Source: Thiohalocapsa sp. PB-PSB1
GTDB lineage: Bacteria > Pseudomonadota > Gammaproteobacteria > Chromatiales > Chromatiaceae
Assembly (NCBI GenBank): GCA_016745215.1
Contig: CP050890.1
Coordinates: forward strand, 1,116,001-1,180,000
Length of the DNA: 64,000 bases
Direction: 5' to 3'
The notes under the pieces were generated by a model, which worked only from the letters and a program-made list of their open reading frames with translations, was not told the DNA's origin and searched no databases. Shown here one piece after another: positions 1 to 9,199 of this stretch. The position numbers and the translations under genes were made by a program. Numbering within the stretch: position 1 is the stretch's first letter; every line of letters starts with the position of its first letter.

Positions 1-12
1 CTAAATCTCGTC

Positions 13-471
13 GTGCTGTTGCTCGTTCTATTCGCTGTTGAAACTGTTGGTGCTCGTGAATTCGAAGGCCACGCCATTGTTCAGGATGATGGCTCGCTGC
101 TGATCAAAAATCGTGTTGTGCATCTTCATGGAATCTATATGCCATCTACGAATCGACAATGCCGGTCTCGAATCAGCCCGCTTCGCTGCGGCGAACGCGG
201 CATATTGGCGCTGGACTTTCTAGTCAAGGGCTTTATTACCTGTTTCGAGCAGAATCGGAATACGGACGGCAGCATTAGCGCGGTGTGTTATCAGGGCCGC
301 AACAGTTTCGATCCCGGCATCGATTTGGCCGCATACCTGCTTGAACGCGGTTGGGCGCTGGCACTTCCCAATGCCCCTTTCGAATATCATGCACTCGAGC
401 GCATCGCCCGTACGCGTGAAATAGGCGTCTGGGGCTGGCAGGTGGATTCAGTCACCCCACCATTTCGCTGA
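13..471 (+). CDS. Staphylococcal-nuclease-like (thermonuclease-fold) protein, possibly 5'-truncated
   Basis: The 152-residue product has the layout of small SNase-fold proteins: an early beta strand segment, a GIYMP turn where the family has GIDAPE, a central Cys-containing segment, and the C-terminal pattern AAYLLERGWAL followed by ARTREIGVWGW, which matches the family's LVRAGWA and A-R-x-x-GLW blocks. The usual acidic and Arg catalytic residues are not evident, so nuclease activity is uncertain. The start used is GTG at 13, giving a hydrophobic signal-like N-terminus (LLLVLFAVETVGA). The frame is open to the window edge, so the real start may lie outside. It ends just before an E1 palindrome and converges with msrB. 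Confidence 0.6.
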   Translation: MLLLVLFAVETVGAREFEGHAIVQDDGSLLIKNRVVHLHGIYMPSTNRQCRSRISPLRCGERGILALDFLVKGFITCFEQNRNTDGSISAVCYQGRNSFDPGIDLAAYLLERGWALALPNAPFEYHALERIARTREIGVWGWQVDSVTPPFR

Positions 472-494
472 AGCTACTGGCGGGTAGCGGCTTA

Positions 495-650
495 GGCGGT
501 TTCTGTCGAGAGACATGCCACCTGGCTTTTCTTCTCGTCCGGCCTCGGCGTCGCGGCATCCCGCCTATGGAAAGCAAGTGGGCGGGTTGCCATTGCGCGA
601 AGTCGAACGAGCATCCGGCGCCAGTTGGTCTATTTCTCTCCGGCAATCGC
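495..650. repeat. E1 palindromic intergenic repeat, copy 1
   Basis: This 156-bp unit has inverted ends (TTCTGTCGAG near the left, TCTCTCCGGCAATCGC at the right) and a central inverted pair around CGGGTTGCC, so the whole unit can fold as one long imperfect hairpin. Closely similar units occur at 15360-15516, 17443-17599, 23287-23439 and 26750-26906. This copy fills the gap between the convergent nuclease-like gene and msrB; its right end is one base from the msrB stop codon. Confidence 0.85.
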
Positions 651-651
651 T

Positions 652-1065
652 TTAATCATCCGTGGTTGGTTCCAGCCGCAATGATATGGAGTTGATGCAA
701 TAGCGTTGCCCAGTGGGTTTCGGTCCATCTGGAAACACATGGCCAAGATGTGAACCACAGCGACTGCAATGTACTTCGACACGCAGCATGCCGAAACTTC
801 TATCTTCTTGGGTTTCGATGTTTTCCAGTCGTGCTGGCTGCCAGAAGCTCGGCCAGCCGCTGCCTGAGTCGTATTTATGCTCCGAATCGAATAGTTCCGC
901 ACCACAGCCTACACAGAGGTAGCGACCTGGTGTTTTGGTGTCAAAATAGGCTCCGGTGAAGGCCGGCTCGGTACCGTGCTGACGACAGACGCGGTACTGC
1001 TCCGGTGTCAGCTGCTGGCGCCACTCGGCGTCAGATTTTTCGTTATTTTCATGCTTGTCCTGCAT
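652..1065 (-). CDS. msrB: Peptide-methionine (R)-S-oxide reductase MsrB
   Basis: MsrB reduces methionine-R-sulfoxide in proteins, a repair step after oxidative damage. The 137-residue product shows the family landmarks: LTPEQYRVCRQHGTEPAF near the N-terminus, two zinc-binding CxxC pairs (CVGCG and CSRCG), SGSGWPSFW, GHVFPDGP, and RYCINS, which carries the catalytic cysteine. A GTG lies three codons upstream, but the ATG at 1065 is preceded by AGGTGA at good spacing and is preferred. The 3' end abuts an E1 repeat. Length and motifs are normal. Confidence 0.95.
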   Translation of the reverse strand: MQDKHENNEKSDAEWRQQLTPEQYRVCRQHGTEPAFTGAYFDTKTPGRYLCVGCGAELFDSEHKYDSGSGWPSFWQPARLENIETQEDRSFGMLRVEVHCSRCGSHLGHVFPDGPKPTGQRYCINSISLRLEPTTDD

Positions 1066-1280
1066 CGTTGTCACCTGTATCTTTAGTTCGATATACGAGC
1101 CTACAGCTCAGTACCAGTCTTAAGCTCTCTACCAGCAGTTATGGGGCTTGCCTCCAGCGATGTCCAGATGCGCTTGCTTGTGGTATTGCATCAATCATCC
1201 CTCAGCCACCTCATCATCGGCAGCCGACTACGCAACTGAACATTTTTCCCACCAGAGCCCGACAGCGCGACCGTAACCTG

Positions 1281-1889
1281 TTGCCACGATTGGTCATTGC
1301 CCTGGCCACGGTCGGACTATTTCTAATCAGTTATCAATGGGGCAGCCAATACAGGCATGGCGATGCTCGCACGCCGGTGTTGTCAGGTATTTTGATTCAC
1401 CCGCCACAAACGCTACCGGACCTGGTGCTGAAGGATAGCCAAGGCAACCCATTCGGACGAACCGAGCTGTCTGATCGCTGGAGCCTGATAGTTTTCACCA
1501 ACCTCGGGGATGAGAGCGCGCGGCGCGACATCGCGCGCTTGGTCGAGATTCATAACCGCTTGGCGGATCGGCCTCGACTGCAACGCCTTTTACGGCTGCT
1601 GCTGGTCAGTAACGACAACATGCCAAAACTGGCAGCAGAGCTTGAAGGATTGCTCCCAATCATCGATTTACTCGCTGCGGATGCCTCCACATTGTCCAAC
1701 TTACGGGCCGCTTTGGGTACTCAATCGGAGCGCGAGCATGAAGCCTTGCCGCCCTTGTTTCTCATTGACCCCAAATCCCGGCTCCTTGCCTTTTTCCCCG
1801 CATCGCAATCCGCTGAGCAAATCGCCACTGACATCAAAGCGCTATCCGATTGGCCTGATCCAAGAACCGGCGGCGAGCATGACAGATAA
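1281..1889 (+). CDS. Membrane-anchored thioredoxin-fold protein of unknown role
   Basis: The readable frame is open from 1005 to 1889, but the first part overlaps msrB on the other strand and has no convincing start; TTG at 1281 is a guess. The product begins with one hydrophobic segment (LVIALATVGLFLISY), then a redoxin-like region: PDLVLKDSQGNPF, LIVFTNLGD, and a late PPLFLIDPKSRLLAFFP strand, as in SCO1/AhpC-type folds. The position where thioredoxins have CxxC reads TNLGDES, so no redox-active cysteine is seen. Its last 11 bases overlap the start of psd, suggesting translational coupling. Function cannot be assigned. Confidence 0.5.
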   Translation: MPRLVIALATVGLFLISYQWGSQYRHGDARTPVLSGILIHPPQTLPDLVLKDSQGNPFGRTELSDRWSLIVFTNLGDESARRDIARLVEIHNRLADRPRLQRLLRLLLVSNDNMPKLAAELEGLLPIIDLLAADASTLSNLRAALGTQSEREHEALPPLFLIDPKSRLLAFFPASQSAEQIATDIKALSDWPDPRTGGEHDR

Positions 1890-2763
1890 TCACCGCGTCA
1901 CGATCAGCCAGCGACTCTTTGTTGTACTGCAATATTCGCTGCCACAACATCTGCTGTCCAAGTTGATGTTTCGTCTAACCCGCTTGCGTTTGGGGCCGAT
2001 AACAAGGCTGCTGGTCCGTGGCTTCATCCGTGCCTTTCGCGTTGATATGGATGACGCAATGCAACCAGACCTAGCCGCTTACCCGAATTTCAATACATTC
2101 TTCACGCGGGCATTACGTCCGGAAGCGAGACCGCTGGAGCCGAACACCGATGCCATCGTCTCACCGGTGGATGGGTGTATCAGCCAACTCGGTAAGATTC
2201 AGTCTGGACGGATAGTCCAAGCCAAAAACAGAGATTTTGCCTGCGAGGAGCTCTTGGGCGGCGACAGCAATCTTGCCGCATGCTTCGATGATGGCTTGTT
2301 TGCAACCCTGTATCTGTCTCCCAAGGACTACCATCGCGTGCACATGCCGCTGGATGGCAGCTTAGTGTCAATTCTGTATATCCCCGGACGTTTGTTCAGT
2401 GTAAATCAAACCACTGCCGCGATGGTTCCGCGGTTGTTCGCGCGCAATGAGCGCGTGGTCTGCCTGTTCGAGACAAAGCTCGGTCCGATGGCTTTGGTGC
2501 TGATTGGAGCCATTTTTGTCGGTAGCATCGAAACCATTTGGACAGGACAAATCACACCGCGTCCGGGACGTTCGATTGCCCAGATCCCGCCAACCCAAGG
2601 CAAACCGGAGTTACATCGCGGTACTGAATTCGGACGCTTCAATATGGGTTCAACGGTGATTTTATTGCTGCCACAAGGCAATGCACGATGGCTTTCGCGG
2701 CTGGGTCCGAGTTGCCTAGTGCGCTATGGCGAAGCGCTTGGGTTCAGCTTGGCATCAACCTGA
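1879..2763 (+). CDS. psd: Phosphatidylserine decarboxylase
   Basis: Psd makes phosphatidylethanolamine from phosphatidylserine at the inner membrane. The 294-residue product starts at ATG 1879, inside the end of the previous gene. Typical blocks are present: NTFFTRALRPEARP, VSPVDGCISQLG, SPKDYHRVHMP, and, close to the C-terminus, NMGSTVILL. The Gly-Ser bond in this GST motif is where the family self-cleaves to give the pyruvoyl cofactor, and the Ser is present, so the enzyme should be active. The most frequent proteobacterial motif is LGST; here the Leu is Met. Length is typical. Confidence 0.95.
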   Translation: MTDNHRVTISQRLFVVLQYSLPQHLLSKLMFRLTRLRLGPITRLLVRGFIRAFRVDMDDAMQPDLAAYPNFNTFFTRALRPEARPLEPNTDAIVSPVDGCISQLGKIQSGRIVQAKNRDFACEELLGGDSNLAACFDDGLFATLYLSPKDYHRVHMPLDGSLVSILYIPGRLFSVNQTTAAMVPRLFARNERVVCLFETKLGPMALVLIGAIFVGSIETIWTGQITPRPGRSIAQIPPTQGKPELHRGTEFGRFNMGSTVILLLPQGNARWLSRLGPSCLVRYGEALGFSLAST

Positions 2764-2967
2764 GGTTTTTTCTCAGGCCGCAGCCCGGAATGCAGTGGAA
2801 TATAACGCACAGGAATGCTTTAGGAGGATTCAGAAATGACTCGAGCGTTGCCGCGAGAGGAAATGATGGCGAAAAACGCGAAAGATAGCTGCACATCCAG
2901 CAGATATTGAAGATTTTCGCGTTTTCGTAGTTCAAATACTGTAAACCCCTCGCTATTGAATCGTTCT

Positions 2968-3726
2968 TTATCGAGTCGGTGGCATCGGTGAAAACTGGGG
3001 ACCCCAAGTTGGGATTGGACGACTTGGTGCCAGGCTCCGAGGTGCTATGGGTACACTATATGTATTGCTCGGCGACGAAAGCTTGGACGGCGGCAGGCTA
3101 GATGGCTGCTGCTGTTGCGCAGCGGCCGTTGGCCCACTGGCTTCGGCCGCGGGCATCGTGGAGGGCTTGGCCTGCCCTGCAGTAACAGGCTCTATCTCGG
3201 CATTGGTGGATGTTGGATCGGGCGAGCTTACAGGTGCCGCGATCTGGTCCCTGTTGGAGTCGGCTGCTTGCTCGGGCGCCATGGTATTCGCGTCAGATGT
3301 GTCTTCACTGGCAACGGGTTGAGCATCGCCACTGTTCGGATCAGCGACAAGCTTTGGCTCAATGGCAGGCTCCGGCTCAGCGTCGGTGGCGGCAGGCTCT
3401 GGCTCAGTGGCAGGCTCCGGCTTAGCGGCAGTAGCGGCGGGCTCTGGTTCAGTGGCAGGTTCCGGCTTAGCGGCAGTAGCGGCGGGCTCTGGTTCAGTGG
3501 CAGGTTCCGGCTCCGCGGAGTTCGGCGGCGGCACCACCGCGATACTCCCTATTGGCTCCAAATTCGCGGCCACATCATCTGGAGTTACTGGCGCTGCCGT
3601 GCCGCCGCGATCTCCCAGTAAAACGTACAACGTGCCGATGATTAAAAGTATGGCTACTCCTTTGACAATCAAACTACCAATGTCTGCGGAGGCAAGTGGG
3701 CCGAGCCAGGATGTTGCTTTACTCAA
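2968..3726 (-). CDS. Single-pass membrane protein with Pro/Glu/Ala tandem repeats
   Basis: The start is TTG at 3726, chosen because AGAGGAA lies 8 bases upstream. A transmembrane helix (LIVKGVAILLIIGTLYVLL, about residues 19-37) is followed by a low-complexity tail rich in Pro, Glu, Ala and Ser, with three near-perfect 15-residue units (PEPATEPEPAATAAK) encoded by almost identical 45-bp repeats. Such extended tails often span the periplasm or bind partners, as in TonB-like proteins, but no TonB C-terminal domain is present. No family is recognised. The repeat block is likely to vary in copy number between strains. Confidence 0.6.
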   Translation of the reverse strand: MSKATSWLGPLASADIGSLIVKGVAILLIIGTLYVLLGDRGGTAAPVTPDDVAANLEPIGSIAVVPPPNSAEPEPATEPEPAATAAKPEPATEPEPAATAAKPEPATEPEPAATDAEPEPAIEPKLVADPNSGDAQPVASEDTSDANTMAPEQAADSNRDQIAAPVSSPDPTSTNAEIEPVTAGQAKPSTMPAAEASGPTAAAQQQQPSSLPPSKLSSPSNTYSVPIAPRSLAPSRPIPTWGPQFSPMPPTR

Positions 3727-3960
3727 GGTTAATTCCTCTTATCTGCTGAGATTCTGATTCATGTCGCCTAAGGTCATCGCGCGGCGCCCAAACGCATCAA
3801 TGCCAGCGAGAAGCGTTCTGGAGATGGTGGATGATGATTTTGCGACAGGCTTGGATACAAACCGAACAAAGACGGAAATCAGGTAACCTTACCTTAATCT
3901 CCATGGTTGAATTTGCGGTCACCGGAGTAGGGAATCCACCTGTGTAGCGCGCAACATTCA

Positions 3961-4392
3961 TCATAAACCACCGCTGTTAACATGCACACCATGATCAGCG
4001 AGCCATTGTACGTCCAACCGCCAATCTACGCGCTTGACATCCGGTAACGCCAGCACCAGACCTTGAGCGCGCTTTTGGTGATCAATCAGATCCTGCTGTG
4101 CCTGGATCATCGCTGGATCATCCTGTGTTTTGCCGGCAAGGTCAGGCTGCACGATCTCGAGAAAGCGCATCGCCGGCACATCGAAGGAGCGGGGACTCGA
4201 GAGCGTCGCAACGTTGTCCTGCAGGTCCAACAGGCGAAACTGGTAGGCATAATTGCTGAGCATCGGATCGGATTCGAGCTGTTCATTGATTTCCCAAATC
4301 CGCGGCTGCCAGGCTGAGGAAATCCACCAGGCAAACAGGCCGAAGAGAATGAAGCCGAGTATGATTGTGTAGTTGCGGGTAAAACTATCCAT
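3961..4392 (-). CDS. Hypothetical membrane-anchored protein
   Basis: The 143-residue product starts MDSFTRNYTIILGFILFGLF. The ATG at 4392 is preferred over an upstream in-frame start because the extra residues do not look like a natural N-terminus. A hydrophobic segment at residues 8-27 is followed by a soluble domain of about 115 residues rich in Asp, Gln and Leu. The likely topology is one helix with the rest periplasmic. I do not recognise the family. It is transcribed in the same direction as its neighbours on both sides. Confidence 0.55.
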   Translation of the reverse strand: MDSFTRNYTIILGFILFGLFAWWISSAWQPRIWEINEQLESDPMLSNYAYQFRLLDLQDNVATLSSPRSFDVPAMRFLEIVQPDLAGKTQDDPAMIQAQQDLIDHQKRAQGLVLALPDVKRVDWRLDVQWLADHGVHVNSGGL

Positions 4393-4669
4393 CGGTATGC
4401 ACTTTGGTAAAGATGACTCAAGCGGCGAATCAGCCGCAATAATCGCTTTAGCTTTGCTCACGACCCGGGCTTGGCGCCATGAAAAAGCGCAACTCTGCGA
4501 ATCGACCAAAGCTCGGCCCGGCTCATGAAGCCAGATCAAGCCATCATTCGAGCTAAAATTAGCTCTATTGGATATACCTTATGGACAGTAAAAAAGTAGA
4601 CCGCGGCACCACCGCGTCATGATTCTAAGCATGCACAACTGAGGCACCGCGGCAAGTTCCCCCGTTATA

Positions 4670-4972
4670 TCAGTTCTTTTGGTTCTTGATGAATTTCGTG
4701 CGCGCGTCTTCGAAGGCCGTAAGCCAAGTACTCCAAGTTTGCTCGGTCGCCTTGGCAAGGCTTTCCCAGGCATCGACCGCAGCGCCTTGCATCTCGCTGT
4801 AGCGAGCCATGGCCTCGTTACGCATCTCGCGCATGGTCTCGAGCTGCTTGTGGTACTGGTCGCCGACTTCTGCCTGTGCGTCCCGCGCCTTGGCCTCGAA
4901 ACGGTCGATGTCTTTGTCCCATTCGTCGAGCTTGGATTTGAGTTTTTCCAGATACTCGTCGCGGCTGTTCAT
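4670..4972 (-). CDS. Small coiled-coil protein, sll1863-like stress family
   Basis: The 100-residue product (MNSRDEYLEKLKSKLDEWDK) is almost entirely charged alpha helix with heptad-like Leu/Ala spacing, ending in aromatic-rich WSTWLTAFEDARTKF. This matches small coiled-coil proteins annotated as sll1863-family stress-response proteins; the resemblance is from memory. ATG 4972 is preferred to a TTG two codons upstream because GAGGAG is placed 8 bases before it. No signal peptide or membrane segment is visible. Confidence 0.7.
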   Translation of the reverse strand: MNSRDEYLEKLKSKLDEWDKDIDRFEAKARDAQAEVGDQYHKQLETMREMRNEAMARYSEMQGAAVDAWESLAKATEQTWSTWLTAFEDARTKFIKNQKN

Positions 4973-5213
4973 AGTCAAATCTCCTCATTTGGATGGTTGG
5001 AGTTAGATTTACTCGGATCGGTACTTCAAGGCAGCAGCAACGGCGACCCGATCCGACCTGTGCACCGTGCCGTCATCATTGTAGGCTATTACATCTGGCC
5101 TACTGCATCCACTCTGCGGTCCGCCCCATATCATCGCCAAGGTCTTTCACGCATATGTCTAGCTTCACCAATGCACTGCGACGCACAAACCAACGGAGCA
5201 ATGGAGTCCAACC

Positions 5214-6437
5214 ATGACGACGGGGATCATCAACAAGTCCGTACTGCTGATCTTAGTGGCGGCAATCTCACTGCTGTTTCTGATCATGATCAGGCATTTT
5301 CTACTCGCTATCTTCATGGCAGCCCTGTTTGCGGCCATGGTTTATCCTTTGTATCACCGTCTGAGCAATGCCTTTGGTGGCAATCGCTATCTTGCATCCT
5401 TCGTTACCCTGATGCTGTCGCTGTTTATGGTGTTAATTCCGCTGTTGCTGCTGACCAGTGTCTTTGTCGGTCAGGCAATAGACGTTGGTCAGTCTCTGGT
5501 GCCATCGGTTGTGCAGTTCGTCAAGCAACCGAACACCCTTGCCGATTGGCTGCATAGTCTACCGCACTGGGATAAGGTGATGCCCTATGAGGCGCAACTG
5601 CGCGACAAGGCAGCTCAGTCCTTTGAGGCCGTGGGTTCTCTCTTGGTGGGTGGATTGTCCTCGGTTGCGATCGGCACTGCCAACTTTCTGTTCATGTCGC
5701 TGGTATTTTGTTACACCCTGTTTTTCTTTCTGTTGGATGGCCATAAGGTGGTCTATGCCATCCTCTACTATTCGCCACTCGAGAATCGCGACGAACGCCT
5801 GATTCTGGATAAGTTTACGTCAGTCACCCGAGCGATGGTGAAAGGTACATTGCTGATTGGCTTGTTGCAGGGCTGTCTTGCCGGCATTGCCTTCGCCATT
5901 GCTGGGGTTAGCAATGCGGTCTTTTGGGGAACAGTCATGGCCGTTCTTTCCATCATACCCGGGATTGGTTCAGCGGTAGTCTGGATACCGGCAGCGCTGA
6001 TGCTTATGTTCCAGGGTAATATCGGCGCTGGCATCGGTTTGTTTGCATTCTGCGCCCTGGTGGTGGGTAGCGTCGATAATCTGCTGCGACCTGTGTTGGT
6101 GGGAAAAGACACTAACATGCATGAACTGATGATTTTCTTTGGAACCCTTGGCGGTCTGTTCATGTTCGGTATGAGCGGGTTGTTGATAGGTCCGCTCATC
6201 GCCTCCCTGTTTTTGACTATGTGGGAGATTTACGGTGTCGCTTTCAGAGACATATTGCCAGCCGTAGGTTCCATCAGCGGCCCTGACGACGATCAACGGA
6301 CTGGTGTCGAAACAGAAGTGCTGACGGCACAGGATGCCGATGCAGTTGAAACCGGGGAAGGCAGGCAACAGGGTCAGGATAACGATATTGACATGCAGGA
6401 AGATGAAATCAAGGGTGAGGCAAATCCTGAATCATGA
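5214..6437 (+). CDS. AI-2E family transporter (PerM/YdiK-like permease)
   Basis: A 407-residue polytopic membrane protein with seven or eight hydrophobic stretches. Family marks include the early LLAIFMAALFAAMVYPLYHRL helix and the late block IIPGIGSAVVWIPAALML followed by NLLRPVLVGKD and FGTLGGLFMFGMSGLLIGPL, which is diagnostic of the AI-2E exporter superfamily. Some members export autoinducer-2, others Na+ or unknown solutes, so the substrate is open. The C-terminal 60 residues are an acidic, probably cytoplasmic tail. The gene converges on sufT. A second, distinct family member (perM) lies at 18478-19542. Confidence 0.9.
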   Translation: MTTGIINKSVLLILVAAISLLFLIMIRHFLLAIFMAALFAAMVYPLYHRLSNAFGGNRYLASFVTLMLSLFMVLIPLLLLTSVFVGQAIDVGQSLVPSVVQFVKQPNTLADWLHSLPHWDKVMPYEAQLRDKAAQSFEAVGSLLVGGLSSVAIGTANFLFMSLVFCYTLFFFLLDGHKVVYAILYYSPLENRDERLILDKFTSVTRAMVKGTLLIGLLQGCLAGIAFAIAGVSNAVFWGTVMAVLSIIPGIGSAVVWIPAALMLMFQGNIGAGIGLFAFCALVVGSVDNLLRPVLVGKDTNMHELMIFFGTLGGLFMFGMSGLLIGPLIASLFLTMWEIYGVAFRDILPAVGSISGPDDDQRTGVETEVLTAQDADAVETGEGRQQGQDNDIDMQEDEIKGEANPES

Positions 6438-6533
6438 TCAGTGATTACCTCACCAGGGAGTGGCACTGTCCAAGGAGATGGCATCGATAAGCGTCGATTG
6501 TCCAGTTATGATCGGTGTCATATCTTGTCGGCC

Positions 6534-6953
6534 TTAGAGCATTCCTAGGCTCAGTAAGGCTTCCTCTGACATCTTCTCCTGGGTCCAAGGTGGATCCCAG
6601 ACAAGTTCGACCTTGATCTCGCCAACTCCTTCGACCTTTTGTACGGCATCTTTGACCATGACCGGCATCATGCCGGCTACTGGGCAAGCGGGGGCAGTTA
6701 AGGTCATATCGATATTGACGTTCCCATTGTCAGCAATGTCAATGGTATAAATGAGACCCAGGTCGTAGATATTGACCGGAATCTCTGGATCGTGCACTTG
6801 ACGCAATGCGGCAATGATCGGCTCTCGCAGTTCCTCGGCGGACATTTTTTCCACCACTGCATCGCCATTGCCGACTGATGGGTTTGGGTCGTCCCGATCG
6901 ACGATCTGTTCCTCTCCGCTGCCGAAACCGGCGAATCGCGCTAGTCTATTCAT
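6534..6953 (-). CDS. sufT: SUF-associated DUF59/MIP18-type Fe-S assembly protein (SufT-like)
   Basis: A 139-residue protein with a DUF59 domain from about residue 40: DPEIPVNIYDLGLIY, then LTAPACPVAGMMP with the conserved Cys (about residue 90), then a C-terminal VELVWDPPWTQEKMSEEA block. DUF59 proteins help mature or deliver Fe-S clusters and commonly close suf operons. The first 35 residues are a polar extension. It follows sufD on the same strand after about 85 bases, so it is probably the last gene of the suf transcription unit, and it converges with the upstream permease. Confidence 0.88.
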   Translation of the reverse strand: MNRLARFAGFGSGEEQIVDRDDPNPSVGNGDAVVEKMSAEELREPIIAALRQVHDPEIPVNIYDLGLIYTIDIADNGNVNIDMTLTAPACPVAGMMPVMVKDAVQKVEGVGEIKVELVWDPPWTQEKMSEEALLSLGML

Positions 6954-7037
6954 GGCATGACTACCCTTACAGCTGCCGGACTCGATGGGCCTGGCAGAAT
7001 GATTTAAAGCAATGGATGGTATCTAAGGACGCGCCAA

Positions 7038-8450
7038 CTACAACGGCGAGCGCTCCAGCCGTGAGCCCACGTGTTCTGCCGCATGGTCTTGTAGCGCTTC
7101 GTTACCAAGCGCATCGATGATCTCGCCGGCAAAACCGAGGCATAGCATGCGCCGAGCCAGTAAGGCGGAGATGCCGCGCGAGCGCAGGTAAAACAGCATC
7201 TCAGGCTCTATTTGGCCAACTGTCGTGCCATGACTGCACTTGACATCATCCGCGTAGATTTCCAGTTGGGGCTTGGTATCGACCTCTGCGTTCTGCGACA
7301 GAATCAGATTTCGATTCGACATATCCGCATCAGTTTTCTGCGCATTCCGGGCAACGTACACCAGGCCGTCGAAGACAGCTTTACCCTTGCCGTGGACAAT
7401 GCCTTTGAAGTTCTCACGACTCGTGCAATTCGGTAAGTTGTGACGTACATCCAGGTGGAAATCCACCAGTTGCTTGTCGCCAGCCAGGTATAGGCCGTTT
7501 AGATCGCATTCGGCATGCTCGCCGCTGAAACGCACCACCAAATCGTTGCGTGCCCAAGCCCCACCTAGGCTGACATTGACGCCTGCGTAGTGGCTACCCT
7601 GCCCCTGTAGCAGGTGGAGACCGCAAATGTGGAAGGCATTCTCAGATTCCATTTGAATACGTCGGTGCTTCAATCTTGCATCCCGTCCTAAGCTGATTTC
7701 CAGCAGAGAATTGGAGCAATATGTGGACTCATTGAGACCGATACTGCGCTCAATCAGCTCGGCCTGTGCCCCATCATTAAGATGTACCAGGTGCCTAGGC
7801 TGCGCCACATGAGGCTTGTCTGTACCGACGGAAAGGTGTATCAGCTCGATTGGTCGGTCCAACAGGACACCACGATCGACCAGCAGCACAAGACCATCAT
7901 CCATGCCAGCAGTGTTCAGTGAGGCAAACACATGACTGCCCTCACCGGCAATTCGAGTGAGCAAGCCGTCAAGGGCATCCGGATCCTGTGTCAGAGTGTC
8001 CCTTAGGCTGGCTATGCGCACACCAGAAGGTAGTTCGCTGAGGTTCGAGAGTGTTACTGCAAAGCGGCCATTTACCATTATGATGCGGTGCGCATCGAGG
8101 CCGGGGATCAATAGGTGGTTGATTTCTTCCTGCGGCAATGGGATTGCGGTCAGCTCGCCCACTGGCTGGAAGTTTTGCTGCATTAATGTGCGTAAACCGG
8201 TGTAGCGCCAGGCCTCGGACTTAGCATCTGGAATACCCTGTTCTGCAATTCGTTGTAATGCGCGGTCGCGTTCGGTTTGCAACCAGGACGGCGCGCCGTT
8301 GAAGTTTTCGTCGGAGGTGCGCAGCCAGCTCGCAAGGGCATCGCCGATTGCAGATTTCCCCGGTGGATGGCTGGTTTGGCCACCTGACAGGGAGGCTGAT
8401 GGAGCGGATGCGGACGAACTGGATTCAGGCAAGCTGGCGGTCATGCTCAT
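7038..8450 (-). CDS. sufD: Fe-S cluster assembly protein SufD
   Basis: SufD forms the SufBC2D scaffold complex in the cytosol. The 470-residue product shows SEAWRYTGLRTL near residue 80, the beta-helical core, and the C-terminal DVKCSHGTTVGQ motif with the conserved His needed in SufD, followed by FYLRSRGISALLARRMLCLGFA. The start ATG overlaps the sufC stop in an ATGA arrangement, showing coupling with sufC. The N-terminal 30 residues are Ser-rich and poorly conserved. Length is slightly above the usual 420-450. Confidence 0.95.
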   Translation of the reverse strand: MSMTASLPESSSSASAPSASLSGGQTSHPPGKSAIGDALASWLRTSDENFNGAPSWLQTERDRALQRIAEQGIPDAKSEAWRYTGLRTLMQQNFQPVGELTAIPLPQEEINHLLIPGLDAHRIIMVNGRFAVTLSNLSELPSGVRIASLRDTLTQDPDALDGLLTRIAGEGSHVFASLNTAGMDDGLVLLVDRGVLLDRPIELIHLSVGTDKPHVAQPRHLVHLNDGAQAELIERSIGLNESTYCSNSLLEISLGRDARLKHRRIQMESENAFHICGLHLLQGQGSHYAGVNVSLGGAWARNDLVVRFSGEHAECDLNGLYLAGDKQLVDFHLDVRHNLPNCTSRENFKGIVHGKGKAVFDGLVYVARNAQKTDADMSNRNLILSQNAEVDTKPQLEIYADDVKCSHGTTVGQIEPEMLFYLRSRGISALLARRMLCLGFAGEIIDALGNEALQDHAAEHVGSRLERSPL

Positions 8451-9199
8451 GCAGCCTCCTCATCAGTGATCCAGCCATAGCCTTTTTGCTCGAGTTCCAG
8501 TGCCAGTTCTTTACCACCAGAGCGAATGATGCGGCCCTTGGCCAGCACATGAACATGATCTGGTTGGATGTAATCGAGTAAGCGCTGGTAGTGCGTAACT
8601 ACGACCACAGAGCGTTCTGGGCTGCGCAGTGCGTTAACGCCATCAGCAACAATGCGCAAGGCGTCGATATCGAGACCGGAGTCGGTTTCGTCCAGAATGG
8701 CAAGCTTCGGCTCTAACATAGCCATCTGGAAGATTTCGTTGCGTTTCTTTTCTCCCCCCGAGAAACCCACGTTAACCGGTCGTTTTAATAGACTGTCGTC
8801 AAGATGAAGCACCTTTAATCGCTCCTTGATCAGACGCATGAAGGAAACGGCATCCAGCTCTGGCTCGCCGCGGTATTTACGGATCGCGTTTACGGCGGAT
8901 TTAAGGAAATAGGTATTATTGACCCCAGGCAGTTCCACTGGATATTGAAAGGCTAGGAACAGGCCGACGCGGGCACGTTCTTCGGGTTCCAGATCTAATA
9001 AGTCTATGCCATCGAAGTCGACCTCGCCGCCGGTAACTGTATAGCCCTCACGGCCGGACAGTACGTGAGCAAAGGTGCTCTTACCAGAACCGTTTGGACC
9101 CATAATGGCGTGCACTTCGCCGGCTTTTACTTCCAAATCAAGGCCATTGAGGATTTCTCTCTCTCCAACGTTGGCCCTGAGATTTTTTACAGATAACAT
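8447..9199 (-). CDS. sufC: Fe-S cluster assembly ATPase SufC
   Basis: SufC is the ABC-type ATPase of the SufBC2D complex. In 250 residues it has the Walker A motif GPNGSGKST (about 34-42), a Q-loop LAFQYPVELPG, the signature FSGGEKKRNEI and Walker B LAILDETDSGLD, all typical of SufC, followed by the H-loop VVVTHYQRLL. There is no membrane segment. The gene overlaps sufD by 4 bases and lies 200 bases after sufB. All key residues are present. Confidence 0.97.
   Translation of the reverse strand: MLSVKNLRANVGEREILNGLDLEVKAGEVHAIMGPNGSGKSTFAHVLSGREGYTVTGGEVDFDGIDLLDLEPEERARVGLFLAFQYPVELPGVNNTYFLKSAVNAIRKYRGEPELDAVSFMRLIKERLKVLHLDDSLLKRPVNVGFSGGEKKRNEIFQMAMLEPKLAILDETDSGLDIDALRIVADGVNALRSPERSVVVVTHYQRLLDYIQPDHVHVLAKGRIIRSGGKELALELEQKGYGWITDEEAA

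Noticed and set aside
2763..2790. CCTGAG-GTTTTTT-CTCAGG hairpin after psd as a terminator
   Set aside because: The T tract is in the loop rather than after the stem, so it is not a standard rho-independent terminator.
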